NCBI RefSeq assembly: GCF_030128825.1
Contig: NZ_CP119127.1
Span: 3,709,501 to 3,773,500 of the forward strand
Direction of reading: 5' to 3'
Source: Sphingobium sp. WTD-1
GTDB taxonomy: Bacteria > Pseudomonadota > Alphaproteobacteria > Sphingomonadales > Sphingomonadaceae
Length of the DNA: 64,000 nucleotides
Below are positions 7,186 through 16,312 of this stretch, piece by piece; within the stretch, counting starts at the first letter, position 1; the number at the start of each line of letters is the position of its first letter. The notes beneath the pieces were generated by a model. It was not told the DNA's origin and made no database searches. It worked only from the letters and a program-made list of their open reading frames with translations. The translations under genes and the position numbers were made by a program.

Positions 7186-8556
7186 GTGACCCAATCCTCC
7201 CCCTGGCGCATCGAGGCGCGCGCCCTCGTCACGCTCGCCATTCCCATGATCGCGGGCAATGTCGCCTGGTCGGGAATCGCGGCGACCGACCTGCTGCTCG
7301 TCGGTCGACTGGGTGCGGAAGCGGTCGCCGCCGGGGCACTGGCGATCAATCTCTTCAACGCGCTGCTGATCTTCGGCCTCGGCCTCGTCACGGCCGCCGC
7401 GCCGCTGATCGCCAGCGAACGCGGCCGTCGTCGCCATTCGGTGCGCGACGTGCGCCGCACCGTCCACCAGACGCTGCGCGCCGCCGCCTTCTTCGTGCTG
7501 CCGGCCTGGCTGATCCTGTGGCATTGCGAGGCGATATTGCGCGCCATGGGCCAGGAGCCCGACCTGGCGCGCGAAGCCGGCCATCTGATGCGCGGGATGC
7601 AATGGGCGCTGCTGCCCTTCCTCTGCTTCACTACGCTGCGCAACTTCATTTCGGCACTGGAACGACCACTCTGGGGCCTCATCATCATGATGCTCGGCAT
7701 CCCGTTCAACGTGCTGGCGGGCTGGGCGCTGATCTTCGGCCATCTCGGCCTGCCCGCGCTCGGCCTGCTGGGCGCCGGCATCGCCAGCACCCTCTCTTCC
7801 ACCTTCCTGTTCCTGGGCCTGCTGACCGTCATCCTGGTCGATCGCCGCTTCCGTCGCTATCGCCTGATGGGCCGCTTCTGGACGCGTGACCGCGACCGAC
7901 AGCGGGCGGTGTGGACGCTGGGCCTGCCGATCGCGATCACGCTGGGGCTGGAAGTCACCGTGTTCAACGCCTCGGCCTTCCTGATGGGGCTGATCGACCG
8001 GGAATCGCTCGCCGCCCATGCCGTGGCGATCCAGATCGCCTCGCTGGTCTTCATGGTGCCGATGGGCATCGGCCAGGCCGCGACCGTGCGCGTCGGCGTC
8101 GCCTATGGCCGGGCCGATCCCGCCGCGATCGGCCGGGCCGGCTGGCTGGCGCTGATCGTCGGCACCGGTTTCGCCATGGCGGCCGCGCTGATGCTGGTCC
8201 TGATCCCGCGACCGCTGGTGTCGATCTTCCTCGACGTCCATGATCCGGCCAATCTCGCCACCGCCAATCTGGCGGTCAGCTTCCTGGCGGTCGCCGCGCT
8301 GTTCCAGTTGGTCGACGCTGCCCAGGCCGTCGGCGCCGGCGTGCTGCGCGGCATCCAGGATACCAAGGTGCCGATGATCTTCGCCCTGGTCGGCTACTGG
8401 ATCATCGGCATCGGCGTCGGCGCCCTGCTCGCCTTCCCGATGGGGCTGCATGGCGTTGGCATCTGGTTCGGCCTGGCTGCGGGTCTCGGCACGGTGGCGA
8501 TCCTGCTGATCGCGCGCTGGTCGTTGCGCGATCGGCTGCGCCTCATCCCGCGCTAA
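7186..8556 (+). CDS. MATE-family multidrug/Na+ or H+ antiporter
   Basis: About 456 residues with twelve hydrophobic segments and an internal two-fold repeat, consistent with NorM-type MATE exporters (e.g. LVTLAIPMIAGNVAWSGIAATDLLLVGRLG in the first helix pair and PIAITLGLEVTVFNASAFLMG in the second half). The predicted start is GTG at 7186 (V-T-Q-S-S-P-W-R-I), because the first transmembrane helix follows about 15 residues later; the open frame extends upstream to 7096 but there overlaps the DUF808 gene. Exports cationic drugs or metabolites in exchange for Na+ or H+; the actual substrate is unknown. Confidence 0.9.
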   Translation: MTQSSPWRIEARALVTLAIPMIAGNVAWSGIAATDLLLVGRLGAEAVAAGALAINLFNALLIFGLGLVTAAAPLIASERGRRRHSVRDVRRTVHQTLRAAAFFVLPAWLILWHCEAILRAMGQEPDLAREAGHLMRGMQWALLPFLCFTTLRNFISALERPLWGLIIMMLGIPFNVLAGWALIFGHLGLPALGLLGAGIASTLSSTFLFLGLLTVILVDRRFRRYRLMGRFWTRDRDRQRAVWTLGLPIAITLGLEVTVFNASAFLMGLIDRESLAAHAVAIQIASLVFMVPMGIGQAATVRVGVAYGRADPAAIGRAGWLALIVGTGFAMAAALMLVLIPRPLVSIFLDVHDPANLATANLAVSFLAVAALFQLVDAAQAVGAGVLRGIQDTKVPMIFALVGYWIIGIGVGALLAFPMGLHGVGIWFGLAAGLGTVAILLIARWSLRDRLRLIPR

Positions 8557-8668
8557 AAAAAGCCCGCACAATTCGTCGTGAAAATCCGGCCGGTTGCATT
8601 ACGGGCATATGCTGCGACGCACAAAGCAATTGAAACCCGAACCTGTTTCTTGATATGGGCGGCTCATC

Positions 8669-8989
8669 ATGGACTCTCCGACCCCTATCTTCGAAGCCAT
8701 CGCGCTTCAGAAGTGCCTCAAGGCGACCTATAACAAGATGGTCGTCACGCTGGCCCCGCACATCCTCTACACGCGCCATGACGAGATGTTCATGGATGCC
8801 GTGACCACGGACCGTGACGGCCGCCCGCCGCGCGAGCTGAAGCTCGGTACGTTCAAGCTGGCCGGCCTGAGCGACGTCGAGATCCTGGACGAGACGTTCG
8901 AGGCGATGCACGGCCTCTACGACCAGGGCGACGACAAATATAAGGGCGTGACCCTGTTCGCAGTCGATCCGCAGAGCGCCGCCGCCTGA
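8669..8989 (+). CDS. Conserved small hypothetical protein
   Basis: 106 residues, no signal peptide or membrane segment. It begins MDSPTPIFEAIALQKCLKATYNK and has a second half KLGTFKLAGLSDVEILDETF, giving an alpha-then-beta composition. I do not recognise a named domain. It has its own upstream region of 112 bases after the MATE gene, and a strong terminator follows, so it is probably expressed alone. GC and codon use match the neighbourhood. Confidence 0.65.
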   Translation: MDSPTPIFEAIALQKCLKATYNKMVVTLAPHILYTRHDEMFMDAVTTDRDGRPPRELKLGTFKLAGLSDVEILDETFEAMHGLYDQGDDKYKGVTLFAVDPQSAAA

Positions 8990-9021
8990 TCGGCATTGGC
9001 ATCGCTTCGACCGGAATGAAG

Positions 9022-9044
9022 AAGGGCGGCCAATGGCCGCCCTT
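9022..9044. terminator. Intrinsic terminator between convergent genes
   Basis: Perfect 10-bp stem AAGGGCGGCC / GGCCGCCCTT with an AAT loop, followed by a T-rich run on the plus strand (TTCTTTTTT). It serves the hypothetical gene ending at 8989 and possibly, from the other side, the ABC permease ending at 9056. Confidence 0.9.
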
Positions 9045-9055
9045 TTCTTTTTTCG

Positions 9056-9826
9056 TTACTTCTTGAGCCGATAGCCGGTGCGGAACACCCAGGCGATGAT
9101 GCCTAGGCAAACTGCAAGCATGCCGCCCACGAACAGCAGGCTGAATTCGATCCCGACATCACCCTTGCCAAAAAAGGTCCAGCGGAAGCCCGAGATCAGA
9201 TAGACGATCGGGTTGAACAGCGTGATGGTGCGCCACGGTTCGGCCAGCATGTGGATCGAGTAGAAGGCGCCGCCCAGGAAGGTCATCGGCGTGATGATCA
9301 GCAGCGGGATCACCTGCAACTGCTCGAACCCCTGCGCCCAGATGCCCAGGATGAAGCCGAACAGGCAGAAGCTCACCGCGATCAGCAGCATGAAGCCGAC
9401 CATGGCGAAGGGATGGGCCACCGGCAGGTCGACAAACAGATGCGCCGTGGCAAAGATGATGAAGCCGACGATCAGCGCCTTGGTCGCCGCTGCGCCCACA
9501 TAGGCGATCACCGTCTCCATCGCCGACACCGGCGCCGAGAGCAACTCATAGATGGTGCCGGTGAATTTGGGCATGTAGATGCCGAAACTCGCATTGAAGA
9601 TGCTCTCCGTGAACATCGACATCATGATGAGGCCGGGCACGATGAAGGCGGCGTAGGGAATGCCGTCAATCTCGGTCATGCGCGAGCCGATCGCCCCGCC
9701 GAACACGATGAAATAGAGCGATGTGGTGATGACCGGCACCAGCAGGCCGGTCAGCCAGGTGCGCCGGAACCGGTGCAGCTCGAACTTGTAGATGGCGGCG
9801 ACGGCGCGCAGATTGGGGCCGTTCAT
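9056..9826 (-). CDS. ABC-2 type exporter permease
   Basis: 256 residues, six hydrophobic segments, with the ABC-2 membrane domain pattern (N-terminal [20 protein letters not shown], central [20 protein letters not shown], and [27 protein letters not shown]). It forms the membrane part of an exporter with the ATPase encoded just upstream; the ATPase stop and the permease start overlap as ATGA (9823-9826). Members of this type move drugs, polysaccharides or lipids; the substrate is not evident here. Confidence 0.93.
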   Translation of the reverse strand: MNGPNLRAVAAIYKFELHRFRRTWLTGLLVPVITTSLYFIVFGGAIGSRMTEIDGIPYAAFIVPGLIMMSMFTESIFNASFGIYMPKFTGTIYELLSAPVSAMETVIAYVGAAATKALIVGFIIFATAHLFVDLPVAHPFAMVGFMLLIAVSFCLFGFILGIWAQGFEQLQVIPLLIITPMTFLGGAFYSIHMLAEPWRTITLFNPIVYLISGFRWTFFGKGDVGIEFSLLFVGGMLAVCLGIIAWVFRTGYRLKK

Positions 9827-10755
9827 GCCGCTTTCTCCTGATGGACCAGGCTCACGAAAATATCCTCCAGGCTACTCTGCCGCGTGTTGAGATCCTTGTA
9901 GCCGATGCCGAGATCGCCCAGCTTGCGCAACAACGAGGAGACGCCGGTGCGTTCGGCGCGGGTGTCGAACAGATATTCGATCTCCTGCCCCTCAGCCTTC
10001 AGCGCCACATCCCAGTCGGCCAGTTCGGGCGGCAGCGCCTCGATCGGCTCGGCCAGCATGATCGACAGCGTCTTCTTGCCCAGCTTCTCCATCAGCGCGG
10101 TCTTGTCCTCGACCAGCATCAGCTGGCCATGGTTGATGACGCCCACCCGGTCGGCCATTTCCTCGGCCTCCTCGATATAATGGGTGGTCAGGATGATGGT
10201 GACGCCGGTCTGGCGCAGTTCGCCGATCAGCTTCCACATGTCCCGGCGCAGTTCGACGTCGACGCCGGCGGTCGGCTCGTCCAGGAACAGCACGCGCGGT
10301 TCGTGGCTCAGCGCCTTGGCGATCATCACGCGGCGCTTCATGCCGCCGGAAAGCTCGCGGATCTTGTTGTGGCGCTTGTCCCACAGCGACAGGTCGCGCA
10401 GCACCTTTTCGACATAGGCGTCGTTGCGCGGCTTGCCGAACAGGCCGCGGCTGAAGGTGACGGTGTCGATCACCCGCTCGAACTGATCGGTATTCAGTTC
10501 CTGCGGCACCAGCCCGATCGCCGCGCGCGCGCCGCGATAGTCGCGGATGATGTCATGGCCGGCGACCGTCACGGTGCCGCCCGAGGGACGGACATTGGCG
10601 CAGATGATCGAGATCATCGTTGTCTTGCCCGCGCCATTGGGGCCGAGCAGCGCAAAAATCTCGCCCTCCTCGATATTCAGGTCGACGCCCTTGAGCGCCT
10701 GAAAGCCCGACGCATAGCTTTTCGTCAGGCCCTTGATTTCGATGATGGATGCCAT
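9823..10755 (-). CDS. ABC exporter ATP-binding subunit
   Basis: 310 residues. Walker A GPNGAGKT at 38-45, Q-loop near VPQE (83-86), signature LSGGMKR at 135-141, Walker B VLFLDEP at 155-161, and the switch His in [16 protein letters not shown]. The extra C-terminal 80 residues resemble those of DrrA/CcmA-type multidrug ATPases. Start at 10755 gives the canonical N-terminus [14 protein letters not shown]; the frame open to 10827 has no support. It is coupled by a 4-base overlap to the permease gene. Confidence 0.94.
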   Translation of the reverse strand: MASIIEIKGLTKSYASGFQALKGVDLNIEEGEIFALLGPNGAGKTTMISIICANVRPSGGTVTVAGHDIIRDYRGARAAIGLVPQELNTDQFERVIDTVTFSRGLFGKPRNDAYVEKVLRDLSLWDKRHNKIRELSGGMKRRVMIAKALSHEPRVLFLDEPTAGVDVELRRDMWKLIGELRQTGVTIILTTHYIEEAEEMADRVGVINHGQLMLVEDKTALMEKLGKKTLSIMLAEPIEALPPELADWDVALKAEGQEIEYLFDTRAERTGVSSLLRKLGDLGIGYKDLNTRQSSLEDIFVSLVHQEKAA

Positions 10756-10914
10756 GCGGCAGCGCCCCCTTTCCTTGTGTCGGCAAGATAGGAGGCTGAC
10801 CGCGCCATGCAACCGGCGACGTGGCAAATAGCGAAGCGGGGCACCATATTGGAAAAAGATTGAAGCCGGCGAAGCACGGGCATAGGTTGACCCGGCTATA
10901 TTGCGGAGAAGGCT

Positions 10915-11541
10915 ATGAAGAAGGCAATTCTCTTTCTCTCTACCGCGTTGCTAATCCTCCCGGACATGGCGCTGTCCCAACCGCAGCATCGTCCGCCATC
11001 CGGCGGCGGTTCGGCCCGCCCGCCCGGTCCGTCCGCCCGCCCGTCCCCTCGCCCCTCCCGACCCGGCGGATCGGTGCAGCCCTCGCGACCCGGCGGGGGC
11101 GGATCAGTTCAGCCTTCGCGCCCCGGTGGCCCCAATCCCGGCCGGCCCGGTGGTGGCGGTCCAACGCCATCCCGTCCCGGCGGCGATGGCCATCATGGTC
11201 GCCCGCCAACCCAGCCCGGACGCCCTGGCGGCCCGCATCCTGGCCGACCGGGCGATTATCGCCCGCCCCATCATCCGGGCGCCGGCCGTCCGCCCAATTT
11301 CCGGCCGATCCCCGGCCCGGCCTTCCGCTATCCCCATGGCTATCGCTATCGGCGTTGGACGGTCGGCCTGTTCCTGCCGGCTGTCTTCTTCTCCAGCTAT
11401 TATTATTACAACGACTATTGGCGCCTGGGCCTGGGCGCGCCGCCCTATGGCTATCGCTGGGTGCGCTACGGCCCCGACCTGCTGCTGGTCGAAGTCCGGT
11501 CGCGCCGCGTGGTCGATGTCGTCTATGGCGCCTTCTACTGA
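10915..11541 (+). CDS. RcnB-like secreted protein with long Pro/Gly/Arg linker
   Basis: 208 residues. A signal peptide ([22 protein letters not shown]) is followed by about 110 residues of low-complexity Pro/Gly/Ser/Arg sequence with repeated SRPGG and GRPGG units, then a C-terminal RcnB-like domain with a hydrophobic segment and [13 protein letters not shown]. The domain shares its pattern with the protein at the left edge of the window. The linker suggests an exported protein that spans or contacts the cell wall; Ni/Co binding is only implied by family name. Its own terminator follows. Confidence 0.8.
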   Translation: MKKAILFLSTALLILPDMALSQPQHRPPSGGGSARPPGPSARPSPRPSRPGGSVQPSRPGGGGSVQPSRPGGPNPGRPGGGGPTPSRPGGDGHHGRPPTQPGRPGGPHPGRPGDYRPPHHPGAGRPPNFRPIPGPAFRYPHGYRYRRWTVGLFLPAVFFSSYYYYNDYWRLGLGAPPYGYRWVRYGPDLLLVEVRSRRVVDVVYGAFY

Positions 11542-11553
11542 GGCAGAAACAGG

Positions 11554-11581
11554 AAGGGCCGCATCATCGGATGCGGCCCTT
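11554..11581. terminator. Bidirectional intrinsic terminator
   Basis: 12-bp perfect stem AAGGGCCGCATC / GATGCGGCCCTT with loop ATCG and a T-rich tail on the plus strand, between the RcnB-like gene and the convergent methyltransferase gene. Confidence 0.9.
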
Positions 11582-11595
11582 TTCTCTTGTCCCGA

Positions 11596-12225
11596 TCATT
11601 CGCCCCGACGGGTGAAGCGGAAGACCGTCGCTGGCGGGAAATTGCGTACCGTATGGCCGGCGCGGACAACCTCCAGGCCAAGCTGATCCAGCACCGCACG
11701 ACTGACCGGCGGCCGCGTCGAATAGGTGAACTGCACCAGACTGCCGCCCGGCTTCAGCATGCGGAAGGCTTCGGACAATATGTCGATATGCATCGCGCGG
11801 TCCATCGCCAGCAGCGGCAGGCCGCTGACCACGGTCTGATAGTCGCCGGGGCCACCGGCGGCCGCGACCGAGACGATCTGCGCCGGCGTCTCCAGGATCG
11901 AGACATGGGGAAAATGACGACGCAGCCCGCGCGCGAAGGCGGGGTTGATCTCCACCACCTCCAGCATGTCGGCGGCAAGCCCGGTTTCCAGGATGGCGCG
12001 GGTGAAGACGCCCGTGCCCCCGCCCAGTTCCAGCACGCGGCCGCCCTGCGGATCAATGTCGGCCACCATCAGCCGCGCCAGATAGCGACTGCTGGGCACG
12101 ACCGAGGCGGTCTGCCGGGGCTTCTTCACCCAGGCGGCGAGGAAATCGAGATATTCGGTGGCGCGGGCGCGAAACTCGCTGTTCGGCAGGGCGATTGCCC
12201 GGCTGCGCTTCGGCTTGTGCTGCAT
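11596..12225 (-). CDS. SAM-dependent methyltransferase of the phospholipid N-methyltransferase type
   Basis: 209 residues. The N-terminal helix EYLDFLAAWVKKPRQTASVVPSS and motif I VLELGGGTGVFT (about 65-76) match the small COG3963-type family that contains bacterial phospholipid N-methyltransferases; EINPAFA is the acidic loop after strand 2 and SGLPLLAM the motif IV region. Such enzymes methylate phosphatidylethanolamine toward phosphatidylcholine, but related members have other lipid or small-molecule substrates, so the substrate is inferred. Monocistronic, closed by the terminator at 11554-11581. Confidence 0.78.
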   Translation of the reverse strand: MQHKPKRSRAIALPNSEFRARATEYLDFLAAWVKKPRQTASVVPSSRYLARLMVADIDPQGGRVLELGGGTGVFTRAILETGLAADMLEVVEINPAFARGLRRHFPHVSILETPAQIVSVAAAGGPGDYQTVVSGLPLLAMDRAMHIDILSEAFRMLKPGGSLVQFTYSTRPPVSRAVLDQLGLEVVRAGHTVRNFPPATVFRFTRRGE

Positions 12226-12344
12226 GGGCGAAATGCGACCGCTCCTTTCTGGTGCCGACTCCCCTTAGCGGGCCGGAGCGCCCCCGTCGATTGGCTTAAC
12301 AAGATTTCATGCCGGACCAGCAACGGCCGGTCCGGCACAAGTCC

Positions 12345-13586
12345 TTATTTCTGCTTGCCCGCTTCGGCCGCGGCCAGCACGCGCAGCACATTGCCGGACC
12401 AGATTTTCTGTACGTCAGCCTCGCTATAGCCGGCCTTCAGCAGCGCGTCGGTGATCTTGGGCAGATCGACCACATCCTCCATGCCGACGACACCGCCGCC
12501 ACCGTCCCAATCTAGGCCAATGCCGACATGATCGGGACCGACGACCTTCAGCGCGTGCAGCATATGCGCCATGAAATCGTCGAAGGTTGGCCGGTCGGTG
12601 TCGGGGTAGAGCTTGTCGATCTCCTGCCGCTTGGCGAGCAGTTCGGCGCGCTTCTCGGCCGAAACTTTGGCGTCTTCCCGCATCTGGCCATAGAGCACCA
12701 TCAGTGCCTTCTGCCGGTCGGGATTGGGCTTCGATGCGCGCAGATAGGCGCCATAGGCGTTCATCTGGATCACGCCGCCCTTGGCCGCCAGCGCTTTCAG
12801 ATGTTCGTCGTCGATGTTGCGCGGATGGTCGTAGATCGCCTTGCAGCCCGAATGGGTCAGCAGCACCGGCGTGGTCGACAGCGCCAGCAGATCGTCCAGC
12901 ACCTCGTCTGAGCTGTGCGAGGCGTCGGGGACGATGCCGAGCCGGTTCATCTCCTTCAGCAATTCCTTGCCGAGCGGGCTGAGACCGCCATAGCGCGGCT
13001 TCTTCGACGGATCGGTCGAGCTGTCGGCGAACTGGTTATGCGCGAAATGGGCAAAGCCCGACACGCGCACGCCCATGTCGTAGAATGTCTTGATCAGCGA
13101 GACATCCTCGCCGAGCGGATAGGCATTTTCGATCGACATATAGACGATACGCTTGCCCGCCGCGGCGATCGGCGCCGCGTCCTTCGCCTCCAGCGCCAGC
13201 GTGAAATTGTCGGGGTCGGCCGCCACCATCGATCGGATCGACATGCCGCGCAGCAGCGCAAAATCGCGGGCCTTGCGGAAGCCCTCGATCGTCAGCGGCC
13301 CCTGCCCGGTGTAGATCGCCCAGAAGCCGCCATCCAGGCCGCCCTTCTTCATCCGCGGCAGGTCGACCTGGGTATAGTCGTTATGGACGCCATGCTCCTC
13401 GTCGATCGACCAGTCGGGCAGGTCGAGCGAGGCCGGCGTATCGAGATGGCTGTCGAGCGTGATCAGCTTCTGGTGCAGCTGATAGACCTGTTTCGACACG
13501 CCCCCCGTCGCAGATTTTGGCTGGGCCTGCGCCGCAATCGGGAGCAGCGCGACCAGCGCTGCCCCCATCAGATAAGCATTCCGCAT
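12345..13586 (-). CDS. Membrane (renal-type) dipeptidase, peptidase family M19
   Basis: 413 residues with a signal peptide (MRNAYLMGAALVALLPIAAQA). Zinc-site residues of family M19 are visible: His47-x-Asp49 in DSHLDTP, Glu in YMSIENAYPLG, His in DASHSSDEV and LLTHSGCKAI, and Asp in GIGLDWDG. The enzyme cleaves dipeptides, including those with a D-residue in some members, in the periplasm. The start codon overlaps the stop of the TonB receptor gene (TGATG, 13584-13588), so the pair is coupled: the receptor probably imports a peptide or peptide-like ligand that this enzyme then splits. Confidence 0.92.
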   Translation of the reverse strand: MRNAYLMGAALVALLPIAAQAQPKSATGGVSKQVYQLHQKLITLDSHLDTPASLDLPDWSIDEEHGVHNDYTQVDLPRMKKGGLDGGFWAIYTGQGPLTIEGFRKARDFALLRGMSIRSMVAADPDNFTLALEAKDAAPIAAAGKRIVYMSIENAYPLGEDVSLIKTFYDMGVRVSGFAHFAHNQFADSSTDPSKKPRYGGLSPLGKELLKEMNRLGIVPDASHSSDEVLDDLLALSTTPVLLTHSGCKAIYDHPRNIDDEHLKALAAKGGVIQMNAYGAYLRASKPNPDRQKALMVLYGQMREDAKVSAEKRAELLAKRQEIDKLYPDTDRPTFDDFMAHMLHALKVVGPDHVGIGLDWDGGGGVVGMEDVVDLPKITDALLKAGYSEADVQKIWSGNVLRVLAAAEAGKQK

Positions 13587-15964
13587 CAGATTTCGCCCGA
13601 AATGGTGAACTGGAAGGTGCGTGGCGACAGCGGCCGGAAGGCACCGTCGCCCGTCACCGAGGAAGAGATGTAGGACAGCGTGTCCTTGTCGAAGATATTG
13701 TCGACGTTGAAGCGCGCCTTGATGCTCTTCACCGGGCCGAAGCTCCAGCCGTCGCCAATGTCCACATAGCCGCTGAACACGGTGTAGGCCGGCACGCTTG
13801 ACCCCGCCGTGTTGGTGAAGGTCGACCAGCGCTTCGAGGTATATTTGCCGCTGATGTTCGCCACCAGCCAGCTTGCCGGCTCGATCGTAACGCCGCCGCT
13901 GACGATCCACTTGGCGCTGTCCGGAATATATTTGCCGGAGGTCGCATAGGTGACCGACGCGACGATATCGTCCTGGAACTTGGCGTTGTTATAGGTGACG
14001 TTGGCGTTGGCATAGGCCAGGCCGTTGAGGAAGGCCGGCTTGTAGGTGCCGCTGGCTTCCACGCCGTAGGATTCGACCCGACCGACATTCTGGTAGAAGG
14101 TTTCGGTGGTGCTGCCGCCGCCTTCCTGGAAGGTCGTGATCGACTGGATGCGGTTCTTGAACTTGGTGTAATAGCCCGCGATCGAGGCGTAGAGCTGCCC
14201 CTGATTGGTGCGGAAGCCGATTTCCATATTCTGCGAGCGTTCCGCCTTGGGCTGGGGCACCAGCGCCGACGTACCGGTACGCGTCACGGCATAGATATCA
14301 TCCATGCCCTTGGGCAGCGCCATCGTCTCGGCATAGGAGGCGAAGATCTGGCTGCGCTCGTTGATCTTGAACAGCAGGCCGGCCATCGGCAGGAACATGT
14401 CGCGATAATGGGCCGTGTTATACTGCGGCCCCCAGCCAGCCACCGCAGTGCCACCCACGACGCGATAATAGTCGTCGAAGTCGCGATAGCCACCCAGACG
14501 ATAGTCCAGCATCAGCCCCTTGAAGCCCGCATCCAGAACCAGCCGGTCATCCATCAGCTTGAGCGTGTCTTTCAGGAATATCTGCAGCGTGTCGCGCTGC
14601 GAACGATAGTCGCGGCGCAGATAGACCAGTTCGTCCAGATTGGGCTCGCCATCGGGGGCGCCGTCCATCGTGTTGTAGCGCGCCTGGGTGCGGTGATATT
14701 TGTCGACTTCGGCCCAGATGCCGCCTTCCACGACATTATTGCCGCTTTCCCAGTGCAGCTTGGTGGTCACGCCATAGCGATCGCCGCCCACGCCCGACCG
14801 GCCATATTGCACGCCCTTGGGCGCGGTCACGTCCAGACCGGCGGCCGCTTGTGCCGTGTAGCGGGTCAGCGAGTTTGAATAGCTGTCGGGCGAGACGCCA
14901 TAGCCATTCTTGTCCTCATAATAGAGGGTCGATTCCGCCCACACGCCGTCAGCGACACCCAGGTGGAAGGTGCCGCCATAAAGCTTGTCCTTCCGCACGT
15001 TGATCGCGAGGTTGTAGACATTGGTGTAGTTGGAATTGGAATAATAGACGCCCGCCGCCGTCGGCGCGAAGCCGGTCGTGGTGTTGGGCACATTTTCGAT
15101 ATAGGCGAAGTCGCGGCCACAGGTGCCGACCACGCTCTTCACCGTGCAATTATATTGGGCGCGGGTGATTGTCGGCGAGTCATAGTCGAAGAAGTCGTTC
15201 GACACGAACTTGAAGCGCGCCCAGCTGTCGCCGCCCAGATCGGCATGGATCTGGCCTTCCCAATGTTCGCGATCGACCGAACCGGGGCCACGCCACAGGT
15301 CGCTGTCCAGCTTGGTGCGGCTGACATAGGCCTTGAACGGGCCCACCCGGCCCGTGCTGGCGCGGATGAAGGTGCGCTTCATATTATTGTCGCCAAAGCT
15401 CTGCGACACGAACAGGCCCATCTCCTCCTGCGGGGCGATGCTGTTATACTGCACCACCGGGCCAAGGCTGGAATAGCTGGGCAGGCCGACATCCGCGGCG
15501 CCGACGGAGGCTTCCACCACGCCCAGATTTTCATTGTCGACATAGCGGAAGACAGGGCTGCCGCCGAAAGCGTCGCTGCGACCGGTCGGGATGCCGTCGA
15601 CCACGAAACCGATCTGGTCGAGGTTGAAGGCGCGGGTCTGGACGCTGTTGCCGAATTCATAGAGGCCCAGCGCACCGTCGGTCTGGACGTTGAAGCCGGG
15701 CAGTTGCTCCAGCATCTTCAGGCCCGAAATGCCCGACGGCGCCGACAGCAGCGCCTCGCGCGTGACGGCGACGACATTGTTGATCTTGTCTTCGCCAATC
15801 GCTTCCGACGATTGCGAGATACGACGACCGGTCACGGTGATCGTGCTATCCTCATCCGCCGGCGCCGCTTCCTGGGCCAGGGCGGCAGATGACAGCGCGC
15901 CGGTGCAGCAGGCAAGCAGAAGCGCAGCGCGCGAAACGCGACGGACAGACGAAATCGAAGGCAT
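13586..15964 (-). CDS. TonB-dependent outer-membrane receptor
   Basis: 792 residues. Signal peptide to about residue 30, a TonB-box-like STITVTGRR near 40-48, a plug domain to about 165 (LKMLEQLPGFNV, FVVDGIPTG, VVEASVGAADVGLPSYSSLGP), then a 22-strand-type beta barrel rich in Tyr, Asn and Gly with a short C-terminal strand RTFQFTISGEI. It imports a large or scarce ligand using the proton-motive force through TonB. Coupling to a dipeptidase points to peptides as substrate (inference). Start at 15964 follows a CAGGGAG ribosome site. A Pho-box-like repeat lies about 130 bases upstream. Confidence 0.93.
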   Translation of the reverse strand: MPSISSVRRVSRAALLLACCTGALSSAALAQEAAPADEDSTITVTGRRISQSSEAIGEDKINNVVAVTREALLSAPSGISGLKMLEQLPGFNVQTDGALGLYEFGNSVQTRAFNLDQIGFVVDGIPTGRSDAFGGSPVFRYVDNENLGVVEASVGAADVGLPSYSSLGPVVQYNSIAPQEEMGLFVSQSFGDNNMKRTFIRASTGRVGPFKAYVSRTKLDSDLWRGPGSVDREHWEGQIHADLGGDSWARFKFVSNDFFDYDSPTITRAQYNCTVKSVVGTCGRDFAYIENVPNTTTGFAPTAAGVYYSNSNYTNVYNLAINVRKDKLYGGTFHLGVADGVWAESTLYYEDKNGYGVSPDSYSNSLTRYTAQAAAGLDVTAPKGVQYGRSGVGGDRYGVTTKLHWESGNNVVEGGIWAEVDKYHRTQARYNTMDGAPDGEPNLDELVYLRRDYRSQRDTLQIFLKDTLKLMDDRLVLDAGFKGLMLDYRLGGYRDFDDYYRVVGGTAVAGWGPQYNTAHYRDMFLPMAGLLFKINERSQIFASYAETMALPKGMDDIYAVTRTGTSALVPQPKAERSQNMEIGFRTNQGQLYASIAGYYTKFKNRIQSITTFQEGGGSTTETFYQNVGRVESYGVEASGTYKPAFLNGLAYANANVTYNNAKFQDDIVASVTYATSGKYIPDSAKWIVSGGVTIEPASWLVANISGKYTSKRWSTFTNTAGSSVPAYTVFSGYVDIGDGWSFGPVKSIKARFNVDNIFDKDTLSYISSSVTGDGAFRPLSPRTFQFTISGEI

Positions 15965-16091
15965 AGAGGCTCCCTGTAGGCCCTGCAAAAGGGCAGTTCG
16001 CGCCAATCAGCAGCACCCGCTCCTTCGAGCTGTCGCGCCGTTCCTCTCCGGACTCTGGCCTGTCGATCGTCCCTTCGGGCGACCGCAGATC

Positions 16092-16109
16092 ATGTCATCC
16101 TTTTGTCAT
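16092..16109 (+). promoter_or_regulatory. Pho-box-like direct repeat
   Basis: ATGTCAT-CCTT-TTGTCAT is an 18-base element made of two 7-base half sites with an 11-base period, matching the PhoB-box consensus (two TGTCA-containing half sites spaced by four bases). It lies 128 bases upstream of the TonB receptor start but points away from it, which is not the usual orientation. Confidence 0.4.
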
Positions 16110-16233
16110 CTGAAACGAGCCCTTCGGGAAAATCCACCACGCGCTTATGATGATTTCTCAAGCGCAACGAGACGCCTCAAAGCATTGAGATTCCGTAATC
16201 AATGCCCTCTTCCCTCTCATGCGCGCACAAAAA

Positions 16234-16262
16234 ATCCTCCCCAGGCCTGGCCTGGGGAGGAT
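16234..16262 (-). terminator. Intrinsic terminator of the enoyl-CoA hydratase gene
   Basis: A perfect 12-bp stem ATCCTCCCCAGG / CCTGGGGAGGAT with a five-base loop. Read on the minus strand it runs directly into six T residues, about 50 bases after the stop codon. Confidence 0.9.
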
Positions 16263-16312
16263 CGAAAAATGGCATACCCTCTCCTTTCCGGAGAGGAGCT
16301 TTCTTTAAGTCT

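Larger units (their letters stand above)
15965..16312. other. Intergenic region between the TonB receptor and enoyl-CoA hydratase genes
   Basis: 348 bases without a credible gene. It holds the 5' region of the TonB receptor gene including a Pho-box-like direct repeat (16092-16109), and the intrinsic terminator of the enoyl-CoA hydratase gene (16234-16262). A second weak hairpin (CTCTCC facing GGAGAG, near 16280-16298) precedes the terminator. Long plus-strand frames here are antisense shadows. Confidence 0.7.
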
